Source of the DNA: DASYLJ01 sp964432595 | Lineage (GTDB): Bacteria > Desulfobacterota > Binatia > DP-6 | Assembly: GCA_964432595.1 (NCBI GenBank) | Contig: CAYSOF010000003.1 | Span: 186,001-250,000 of the forward strand | DNA length: 64,000 nucleotides | Reading direction: 5' to 3' | Shown here: positions 28,729 through 35,752 of the stretch, piece after piece | Numbering within the stretch: position 1 is the first letter of the stretch | Layout of the letters: each line of letters begins with the position of its first letter | Program-made: the position numbers and the translations under genes | Notes under the pieces: model-generated | The model's input: the letters and a program-made list of their open reading frames with translations, nothing else | The model's database searches: none | What the model was told of the DNA's origin: nothing

Positions 28729-28786
28729 GACGTCGGTCTCCTCCGGGTTGCGGACCCAGGCCGGGTCCTACCCGGAGGACGACGTC
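28729..28786 (-). promoter_or_regulatory. Long 5-prime hairpin covering the ribosome-binding site
   Basis: Immediately upstream of the minus-strand start at 28728, three nested perfect arms pair: GACGTCG (28729-28735) with CGACGTC (28780-28786); CCTCCGGGT (28740-28748) with ACCCGGAGG (28770-28778); GGACCC (28752-28757) with GGGTCC (28763-28768), closing an AGGCC-type 5-nt loop. In the mRNA the GGAGGAG Shine-Dalgarno, nine bases from ATG, is inside the middle stem. This would restrain translation unless opened. The pairing is seen directly; a regulatory role is inferred. Confidence 0.55.
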
Positions 28787-28818
28787 GCGCGCCATTCCTC
28801 CGAACAGAGGAATTCGCG

Positions 28819-30282
28819 CTACGCGCGCCAGGTGATCTGCTGGATCTCCGTGTACTCCTCGAGGCCCCAGCGGCCGCCCTCGCGGCCGATGCCGCTCTCC
28901 TTGAAGCCGCCGAACGGGCCGTCGAGCATGTTGATGCCGTTGTTGATCCAGACGACGCCCGTCCGGATGCGCTTCGCCACCTCCACGGCTTTGGCCGTGT
29001 CGCGCGAGTAGATCGCGCCCCCGAGGCCGTAGCTCGAGTCGTTCGCGATGCGGATCGCCTCGTCGACGTCGTCGTACGGAATGACCGACACGACCGGACC
29101 GAAGATCTCCTCCTGCGCGATGCGGATGTGGTTCGGCACGTTGCAGAAGACCGTCGGCTCCAGGAAGTAGCCCTTCGGCAGGTGCGCGGGCCGCTTGCCG
29201 CCGGCGGCGAGCGTGGCGCCTTCCTTCTTGCCGGACTCGATGTGCTCTTCGATCTTCTCGCGCCGCTCGGCGCGGATGACCGGTCCCAGCATCGTCGACG
29301 GATCGGTCGGATCGCCGACCGACACCATGCCGGTCACGAAATTCACCATGTGCTCGACGAACTCGTCGTGCGACGCCTTCGGCACCAGCACGCGGGTCGC
29401 CATGGCGCAGCCCTGTCCGGCGTGGAACATCGCCGGGCCCGACGCGATCATCGCGTTCATCTGCAGATTGTCGCCGTCGAGGTAGAGGCCGACGGACTTG
29501 CCGCCGAGCTCGAGGTGCACGCGCTTCAGGTTGCCGGCCGACGCCTGGATGATGCGGCGGCCCGTCTGCACGCTCCCGGTGAAGCTCACCTTGTCGATGC
29601 GCCGGTCTTCGACGAGCTTCGCCGCGATCGCCGGCGACTCGCCGGTGACGAAGTTGACGACGCCCGGCGGCAGGTCGGCCTCGGCGACCAGCTCCGCGAT
29701 GAAGAGGTTGATGAGCGGGCCCCACGGCGACGGCTTGAAGACCATCGTGCAGCCCGCGGCGAGCGCGGGTGCCAGCTTCTGCGTCGTCACGAAGACGGGG
29801 AAGTTCCACGTCGGGATCATGCCGCAGACGCCGACGGGCTGGCGGACGACGATGCCGGAGTTCACCTGCGGCCCCATCGGGCCCTGTGCGATGCGCGTCG
29901 GCAGCGGCTCCTCGAACTCGAAGCCGCGCACCAGATCCGCCCAGTGCCGCAGATGCGTGATCGGGGCCTCGACCTGCATCGCATGCGTGAGATGCGTCGC
30001 GCCGACCTCCGCGATCAGCAGCGCGCGCATCTCCTCTTTGCGCCGCTCCATCGCATCCGCGATGCGCAGCAGCGCACGCGCGCGCTCGTCCTTCGACGAC
30101 CGCGGCCACGGTCCGTCGTCGAACGCACGCCGCGCAGCGCCGATCGCGCGGTCCATGTCCTCGATGCCCGCGTCGGGCGCGGTGCCGACGGTCTCCTCCG
30201 TCGCCGGATTCGGCACGCCGTAGCGCGCACCGGTCGACGCGTCGCTCCACGCGCCGTCGATCCACATCTTCGCGGTCTGCAC
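28819..30282 (-). CDS. NAD(P)-dependent aldehyde dehydrogenase
   Basis: 487 residues, usual ALDH superfamily length. Catalytic C292 in AGQGCAMATR, general base E258 in LELGGKS, and the N-anchor in PTWNFP (~157-162). The KPSPW (~183-187) and GFKESGIGREGG segments are also typical. It oxidises an aldehyde to the acid. It is divergent from the pectate-lyase-like gene, with 190 bp of intergenic DNA that holds a nested palindrome. Substrate unknown. Confidence 0.95.
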   Translation of the reverse strand: MQTAKMWIDGAWSDASTGARYGVPNPATEETVGTAPDAGIEDMDRAIGAARRAFDDGPWPRSSKDERARALLRIADAMERRKEEMRALLIAEVGATHLTHAMQVEAPITHLRHWADLVRGFEFEEPLPTRIAQGPMGPQVNSGIVVRQPVGVCGMIPTWNFPVFVTTQKLAPALAAGCTMVFKPSPWGPLINLFIAELVAEADLPPGVVNFVTGESPAIAAKLVEDRRIDKVSFTGSVQTGRRIIQASAGNLKRVHLELGGKSVGLYLDGDNLQMNAMIASGPAMFHAGQGCAMATRVLVPKASHDEFVEHMVNFVTGMVSVGDPTDPSTMLGPVIRAERREKIEEHIESGKKEGATLAAGGKRPAHLPKGYFLEPTVFCNVPNHIRIAQEEIFGPVVSVIPYDDVDEAIRIANDSSYGLGGAIYSRDTAKAVEVAKRIRTGVVWINNGINMLDGPFGGFKESGIGREGGRWGLEEYTEIQQITWRA

Positions 30283-30366
30283 GCTCGAACCTCCCCTGTG
30301 TCGTCTGCGCAGGCGGCGCTACCTATAGGACGCTGCGCGCAGCGCTGTCGACCCTCGCGTGCGGCG

Positions 30367-30429
30367 GCATTCTCTCGTCGCGCGGCGGACACCGTCGAAC
30401 GTTCGACTCCCGTCGAGACGTGAGAATGC
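30367..30429. promoter_or_regulatory. Nested palindrome between divergent genes
   Basis: A perfect 14-bp palindrome GTCGAACGTTCGAC lies at 30394-30407. It is framed almost concentrically by GCATTCTC (30367-30374) and GAGAATGC (30422-30429). Placed between the divergent aldehyde dehydrogenase and the secreted FG-GAP/lyase gene, it is a good candidate operator for a dimeric regulator. Confidence 0.5.
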
Positions 30430-30472
30430 GACCGCTCTGTACGGCACGCGATCTGCAATCGCATCGCTCGCG

Positions 30473-33115
30473 ATGATGCGGATGTTGGGTTGGCTGGGGG
30501 TTGCTGTGGTGGTGTGCATGGAGCTCGGCGCGAACGCGCGGACGAGCTCCGCGGCGGTGCTCTATCTCGGGCTGCCGAACGGCGAGAGCTTCGCGTACTC
30601 GACGGTGAACGGCAGGTTCCCGTGGGTGCGTCGCGACGCCGCGAACCTGCCCGACGTCGGCGCGTACGCGTTGCCGGCGCTCGCCGATCTCGACGGCGAC
30701 GGCGATCACGACGCGCTGATCGGCGAAGGCGGCGGCCGCATCCAGGCGTTCGCCAACGTCGGCAGCGACGCGGCGCCCGCCTGGCAGCGCATGGCGTCCT
30801 GGGATCCGGCGCCGGACTTCGGCAGCAGCGCGGCGCCGGCGCTCGCCGACCTCGACGGCGACGGCGACGCCGACCTCCTGGTCGGCACCGCCGCCGGCGA
30901 CGTCGTCGGCATGCGCAACGTCGGCAGCGGTGCGCCGGCCTGGGGCGCGCTTCCGGCGTGGAACATGACGTTCGACGAGGACCACGCACGCCCGGGTCTC
31001 GGCGACTACGACGGCGACGGCCATGCCGATCTGCTGGTCGGCACCGAGCCCGGCGCGATCTACGCGTTCCGCGGCACCGGCAACGCGGGCGCGCCGTTCG
31101 AGCGCGACGAAGCGCACGACGGACCCGCCGCCGGCACACGCGTCGGATGCGCGCTCGGCGACCTCGACAACGACGGCCGCGCCGACCTCGTCGTGACGGA
31201 CGGCAGCGCGCGCTCGCGGGCGTTCCGCAGCATGACGTCGGGCTCGAGCCTCTGGTACGCGAAGGCGTGGGCGCCGGAGGATCCGGGCTCCGGCCCGGCC
31301 GGGCCGGCGCTGGTGATCGGCGCCGAGATCGCCGATGCACCGCCGCCGCCGCCCCCGCCGCCGCCGTCGGGTCCGCCGACGGCGAAGCTCGAGACGACGT
31401 CCCCGAGCGGGCCCCCGCCGCTGACGGTGACGTTCGACGCGAGCGGGTCGGCGTCGCCCGACGGGCAGCCCCTCTCGTTCGCGTGGGACTTCGGTGACGG
31501 CACCGCCGGTCCGCCGCCGCCGCCGAGCGGCGACGCCGGCGCGACGATCCTCTCCGCGAACAGCAAGTACACGAGCGCCAAGAACATGCGCGACGCCCGC
31601 CGCCTGACCGAGGCGCTGTCGGCGTACCTGACGCTCGCGCTCGAGCTCACGCCGCTGACCCAGATCCAGGCCGCCGGTCCCGTGTCGAAGAAGGGCACGA
31701 ACCGCATCGACCGCGTCGCGCGCTGGTATCTGCAGAAGATCGCGCACGACCTCGGCGGCATGTACCTCTCGAACAACGTCGACAAGAGCGGCTGCGACCG
31801 GTACGTCGCGGCGCTCCAGTACTCGCAGGAGTCGCGAGCCCAGGCCGTGGCCGGCGGATTCCCGCAGCTGCCGGTGCTGAACGGCACCGACGGCAACATC
31901 AAGCGCGCGACGCAGAAGCTCCAGCAGCAGGGCTGTCCGATCCCGCCCGCGGGCCCCGTGTTCGCGCGCACGATGGCCGTCCCGGCGACGAACGCGGTCG
32001 TCCATCACCAGTATCTCAACGCCGGCACCTACGTCGCGCGGCTCACCGTCACGGGCACGGGCGGCACCGCGTCGAAGGACGTGACCATCGTCGTCGGCGA
32101 CGACGTGCTGCCCCCGCCGCCGCCCGACGGGCCGACCGATCCGCACACGGACAAGGTCGAGGGCTTCGGCGCGACCACGCCGGGCGGCGAAGGCGGCCGC
32201 GTGATCACCGTGACCGAGCCGACGGAGAACGCCGTGCGCGCCGCGATCGAGGCGGCGAACGCCGGGAACGCGGTCATCGAGTTCAAGACGACGCAGCCGA
32301 TCGAGATCACGCGCTCGCTGCCGCGCCTCGAAGGCAGCTTCGTCACCGTCGAGGGCAACGGCGCCACGCTCTACGGCGCGAAGGGCAAGATCCCGAACCT
32401 GCTCGACGTGCGCGGCCACGACGTCATCGTGCGCAACATCCGGCTGCGCGGCGGCGCGGACAACCTGCGCGCGCAGGGCAACGGCGCCTACAACATAGTC
32501 ATCAGCCACGTCTCGTCCACGGGCGCCGACGACGACGGCATCTCCGTCGGCTACGGCGCGCACGACGTCACGGTGCAGTACTGCTTCCTCGCCGGGAACA
32601 CGCGCTCGCTGTTCATGAAGTACGGCAGCACGACGAACGTCTCCGTCCACCACACATGGATCATGAAGCAGTGGGTGCGCGGGCCGCTGGTGTCGACGGG
32701 CATCAAGGCCGACATCCGCAACGTCATCGTCGAGGACTGGACGCTCTGGGGCACCCGCTTCGAGGCGGACTCCAGCGGCAACGTCGTCAACTCGCTCTTC
32801 GTCCTCGGCGAGTACGCGAAGTCGATGGGCGGCAAGACCAACTCGGCCGTGCGGCTCATCCAGTCGGGTCCGGTCTTCACGGCGGGCAACGTCTACGAAG
32901 GCATGGCCACGTCGTCCGGGTCGGACGGCACCGCGCCCGCGCCCGTCGATGCACCGCCGGTGACGACGCTGCCGGTGGCCGAGATGGCGCCGATGGTGCG
33001 CGAGCGCGCGGGCTGCCTGCCGCGCGACGCGGTCGACCAGCTGTACGTCGAGCGCAAGGAGGGCTGGCAGGTCACCGAGGCCAACGCCTTCCGTGTCGGA
33101 CCCGGCGCGGATTGA
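30473..33115 (+). CDS. Secreted FG-GAP / split PKD / pectate-lyase-fold protein
   Basis: 880 residues from the ATG at 30473, chosen because it gives a signal peptide (about 1-28). Four calcium-loop FG-GAP/VCBS motifs: DLDGDGDHD 72-80, DLDGDGDAD 126-134, DYDGDGHAD 178-186, DLDNDGRAD 230-238. After a Pro run, a PKD domain begins at ~300 and reaches SFAWDFGDGT (~335-344). It is then interrupted by ~155 mostly helical residues and resumes at HHQYLNAGTYVARLTVT (~511-527). A second Pro run leads to a polysaccharide-lyase family 1-like beta helix (~560-815), including ATLYGAKGKIPNLLDV, DDDGISV and VSVHHTWIM. It probably binds and cleaves a pectin-like polymer outside the cell. The catalytic Arg was not fixed. 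Confidence 0.85.
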   Translation: MMRMLGWLGVAVVVCMELGANARTSSAAVLYLGLPNGESFAYSTVNGRFPWVRRDAANLPDVGAYALPALADLDGDGDHDALIGEGGGRIQAFANVGSDAAPAWQRMASWDPAPDFGSSAAPALADLDGDGDADLLVGTAAGDVVGMRNVGSGAPAWGALPAWNMTFDEDHARPGLGDYDGDGHADLLVGTEPGAIYAFRGTGNAGAPFERDEAHDGPAAGTRVGCALGDLDNDGRADLVVTDGSARSRAFRSMTSGSSLWYAKAWAPEDPGSGPAGPALVIGAEIADAPPPPPPPPPSGPPTAKLETTSPSGPPPLTVTFDASGSASPDGQPLSFAWDFGDGTAGPPPPPSGDAGATILSANSKYTSAKNMRDARRLTEALSAYLTLALELTPLTQIQAAGPVSKKGTNRIDRVARWYLQKIAHDLGGMYLSNNVDKSGCDRYVAALQYSQESRAQAVAGGFPQLPVLNGTDGNIKRATQKLQQQGCPIPPAGPVFARTMAVPATNAVVHHQYLNAGTYVARLTVTGTGGTASKDVTIVVGDDVLPPPPPDGPTDPHTDKVEGFGATTPGGEGGRVITVTEPTENAVRAAIEAANAGNAVIEFKTTQPIEITRSLPRLEGSFVTVEGNGATLYGAKGKIPNLLDVRGHDVIVRNIRLRGGADNLRAQGNGAYNIVISHVSSTGADDDGISVGYGAHDVTVQYCFLAGNTRSLFMKYGSTTNVSVHHTWIMKQWVRGPLVSTGIKADIRNVIVEDWTLWGTRFEADSSGNVVNSLFVLGEYAKSMGGKTNSAVRLIQSGPVFTAGNVYEGMATSSGSDGTAPAPVDAPPVTTLPVAEMAPMVRERAGCLPRDAVDQLYVERKEGWQVTEANAFRVGPGAD

Positions 33116-33117
33116 TG

Positions 33118-33213
33118 CGACCCAAGACCATGTCTTGGGTCGAGAAGGCACGAGCGTGGAGCAGTCGTTTCCGCGCGATCAGCATGCTGCGGCCGGCAAA
33201 GCCGGCGCAGCAC
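33118..33213 (+). repeat. Two-hairpin dispersed element, copy B
   Basis: Starts two bases after the stop of the lyase-like gene and matches 12665-12762. Hairpin 1 is perfect here: CGACCCAAGAC (33118-33128) with GTCTTGGGTCG (33132-33142), 3-nt loop. Hairpin 2 (33185-33212) is TGCTGCG-G-CCGGC with GCCGGCGCAGCA, 12 bp with one bulged G and an AAA loop. Relative to copy A, pairs C-G to T-A, A-T to C-G and A-T to G-C change on both sides of the stem. Confidence 0.75.
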
Positions 33214-33265
33214 ACGTCGCACGCATGACGTGCTCCTCCTAGCGTCGTCCCGTTCGTCGCGGTAG

Positions 33266-33297
33266 TCGCCGGTACGTGCTCCGTCACGTACCGGCGA
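33266..33297 (+). promoter_or_regulatory. Perfect 13-bp hairpin over the AMIN gene start
   Basis: TCGCCGGTACGTG (33266-33278) pairs perfectly with CACGTACCGGCGA (33285-33297) around the loop CTCCGT. The proposed GTG start (33276-33278) is in the left arm. It may limit translation, or may indicate that the true start or function of this segment is different. No Shine-Dalgarno is visible upstream. Confidence 0.45.
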
Positions 33298-33878
33298 TCG
33301 CCCTTCTCCTCTTCGCCTCGACCCTGCACGCCGCGGTGCTCGAGCGGGTCGACACGGTCGGCGGCGAGCGCGTCGCGGTCCGTTTGCACCTGTCGGCACC
33401 GGTGGCGGCGCAGACGCAGCAGCTGCCGCCCCGCGCGTCGGCACCCGATCGGCTGGTCGTCGACCTACCGGGCACGAGGCTCGGCACCGGCGCGCGGGGC
33501 GTGGTCTCGGGGCGCGGTCCCCTGCTCCGCGTGCGCACGGGCCAGCTCGACGCCGGGACCACGCGCGTCGTGCTCGACCTCGAGGGCCCGCTGGCGTTCG
33601 AGATGACGAACGACGACGGCGTCGTCACGATCACCCTCGAGCCGCCCGAGGACGCGCCGTCGACGCCGCCCACCGTCCCGCGCGTCGAGGTGCCGCCGGT
33701 GGAGGGCGCACCGAAGCGCGGCAGCTGGCGCATGGCGGTACCGGCGCGCCCGCAGGGCCAGCACCTCGACTACGAAGCGGACGAGATCGAGCCGCTGCCG
33801 ACCCTGCCGCGGGAGCTGGAGCCGCCCCCGTCACGGGCGGTGCCACCCGCGGACCGCAAGCCGTATCTGACTTACTAG
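33276..33878 (+). CDS. AMIN-domain periplasmic protein
   Basis: 200 residues from a GTG. A signal peptide (1-19, ending LHA) precedes an AMIN-like domain: RLVVDLPGTRLG, then TRVVLDLEGPLAFEM and VVTITLEP, the alternating beta pattern seen in AmiC/PilQ N-terminal domains that bind peptidoglycan. The last ~70 residues are Pro-rich and end KPYLTY. It lacks an amidase or secretin domain, so it is probably a structural or targeting protein at the wall. Its stop shares CTAG with the convergent small gene. Confidence 0.7.
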   Translation: MLRHVPAIALLLFASTLHAAVLERVDTVGGERVAVRLHLSAPVAAQTQQLPPRASAPDRLVVDLPGTRLGTGARGVVSGRGPLLRVRTGQLDAGTTRVVLDLEGPLAFEMTNDDGVVTITLEPPEDAPSTPPTVPRVEVPPVEGAPKRGSWRMAVPARPQGQHLDYEADEIEPLPTLPRELEPPPSRAVPPADRKPYLTY

Positions 33879-34063
33879 TCGTCGAGCGCGTCGAGCGGCG
33901 CCACGACCTCGAGGTCGCGGTGACCGCCCGGGCAGACATTTCGGTGGGCCATGAGGACGGCCCGGCCGAGCGCCTGACGCTCCGGCGGGGCCGCGAACGA
34001 CACGCCGCAGTGCGGACAGGAACCAACGAGGACGGTGGACTGGGTCTCGGCAAGGTCGGCCAT
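33875..34063 (-). CDS. Small zinc-finger-like protein
   Basis: 62 residues from the ATG at 34063 (MADLAETQSTVLV). Cysteines C16-x2-C19 followed by H40 and C44 (AHRNVCPGGH) could bind one zinc. The rest is unremarkable. No family name is assigned. Its TAG overlaps the AMIN gene stop at CTAG, and it diverges from the acyl-CoA ligase. Confidence 0.6.
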   Translation of the reverse strand: MADLAETQSTVLVGSCPHCGVSFAAPPERQALGRAVLMAHRNVCPGGHRDLEVVAPLDALDD

Positions 34064-34114
34064 GGCGTCTGCCCGGCGTAACGTCGGAGCGTACGGTTGT
34101 TCAGTGGGCGCCCG

Positions 34115-35749
34115 ATGCGGTACGCGACCGGCGTGCGCCCCACCCGTCCGCCCGACGACGCGCGCCGTGCCCGACACGAGGCGACGGGAGCATGGCCGCA
34201 GCCGCCGCTGTCGGCGCTGCTCGCCGCGCGCGCCGCGCGCGACCCCGATCGGGTCTTCGTCATCGAAGGCAGGCACGAGGGGGGCCGCTCGTTCACCTTC
34301 GCCGACGTCGCCGCGCGCGCCGAGCGGATGGCCGTCGCGCTGCAACGGCTCGGCGTCGTCGCCGGGGACGTCGTGTCGTGGCAGCTGCCGAACTGGATCG
34401 AATCGGTCGCGCTCGCTGCCGCGATCGATCGAGTCGGCGCCGTCTCGAACCCGATCATCACGATCTACCGCGAGCAGGAGGTCGGCTTCGTCTGCCGGCA
34501 GGCGGGCGCGAAGGTGCTGATCGTCTCCGGCGTCGTCCGCGGCGTCGATCATCGCGAGCTCGCGTGCGCCGTGCAGGCGACGGCGCCGGCGCTGGCGACC
34601 GTCGCCACGATCCGCGCCGAGCCGCTCGACGGCCAGCGCGCGTTCGAGCCGCTCGAAGCGGAACCGGCGACGCCGCTGCCGCCGTCGCCGCACGGGCCGC
34701 ACGACGTCGCGATGATCTTCTACACCTCCGGCACGACGGCCGAGCCGAAGGGCGTGTTGCATACGCCGTCGACGATGGGATCGATCGGTGACTACCATGC
34801 CGCGATCTTCGGCGGCTCCCCCGACGACCGCAGCCTGCTGCAGTTCCCGTTGACGCACATCGGCGGCATCGCGATGTTCGTGCTCGTGCCCATCATGAGC
34901 GGCGCCAGCGTCGTCCTGATGGACACCTACGACCCCGCGCTCGCCGTCGACCTGATCGAGCGGCACGCGGTGACGTCCGCGGGCGGGCCGCCGGCGATCC
35001 TGCAGGGCATGTTCGCGGCGGCGAACTGGTCGCGCGACAAGGTCCGGACCGTGAAGACGAGCGGCTCGGGCGCCGCCGACGTGTCGCCCGAGCTGATGCG
35101 CCGCGTGCAGGACGAGCTGGCGCCGTTCGCGTACCGCTCGTACGGTCTCACCGAGTGTCCCATGGTGACGTGCGCGCGCCGGGACAGCCCCGACTCGCTG
35201 CGCCACGGCACCGACGGTCTTCCGGTGCCGGGCGCCGCGGTGCGCGTCGTCGACGACGCCGGACGGGCGGTGCCCGCGGGCGTCGAGGGCGAGCTCGAGG
35301 TGACCGGCCCGCAGATGTGCGTCGGCTACCTCGACGCCGCACTGAACGTCGCCTTCACCGACGACGGCTTTTTCCGCACCGGCGACCTCGGCATCCTGGA
35401 CGCCGCCGGCGCGGTCCGCATCACCGGCCGGCGCAAAGACGTCATCATCCGGAAGGGCGAGAACCTCTCGGCCAAGGGCATCGAGGACGCGCTGTCGGCG
35501 CACCCGAAGGTCGCCGACGTCGCGGTCGTCGGCGTGCCCGACCCGGCGAGCGGCGAGCGCGTGTGCGCCTGCATCGTGCTGCGCCCCGACGCCGGCACGC
35601 TGACGCTCGACGAGGTGCGGACGTTCATGGAGGCGAGCGGCGTGATGCGGCAGAAGATCCCGGAGCAGCTCTGCCTGCTGCCCGAGCTGCCGCGGAACGC
35701 GACCGGCAAGGTGCGGAAGGACGTCCTCCGCGCGCAGCTGCGGAGCTGA
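34115..35749 (+). CDS. AMP-dependent acyl-CoA synthetase
   Basis: 544 residues from the ATG at 34115 (a TTG at 34097 is also in frame). The phosphate-binding motif is YTSGTTAEPKG (~203-213), the A5 motif RSYGLTECPM, A7 FFRTGDLG, A8 GRRKDVIIRKGENLSA, and A10 PRNATGKVRKDVLR with the catalytic lysine. All motifs of an active adenylate-forming ligase are present. It activates a carboxylic acid to the CoA ester; chain length cannot be read. A stop 4 bp before the convergent regulator's end. Confidence 0.93.
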   Translation: MRYATGVRPTRPPDDARRARHEATGAWPQPPLSALLAARAARDPDRVFVIEGRHEGGRSFTFADVAARAERMAVALQRLGVVAGDVVSWQLPNWIESVALAAAIDRVGAVSNPIITIYREQEVGFVCRQAGAKVLIVSGVVRGVDHRELACAVQATAPALATVATIRAEPLDGQRAFEPLEAEPATPLPPSPHGPHDVAMIFYTSGTTAEPKGVLHTPSTMGSIGDYHAAIFGGSPDDRSLLQFPLTHIGGIAMFVLVPIMSGASVVLMDTYDPALAVDLIERHAVTSAGGPPAILQGMFAAANWSRDKVRTVKTSGSGAADVSPELMRRVQDELAPFAYRSYGLTECPMVTCARRDSPDSLRHGTDGLPVPGAAVRVVDDAGRAVPAGVEGELEVTGPQMCVGYLDAALNVAFTDDGFFRTGDLGILDAAGAVRITGRRKDVIIRKGENLSAKGIEDALSAHPKVADVAVVGVPDPASGERVCACIVLRPDAGTLTLDEVRTFMEASGVMRQKIPEQLCLLPELPRNATGKVRKDVLRAQLRS

Positions 35750-35752
35750 TCC

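Noticed and set aside
34192..34791. Alternative frames inside the acyl-CoA ligase
   Set aside because: All ligase motifs are in the other frame; these are shadows.
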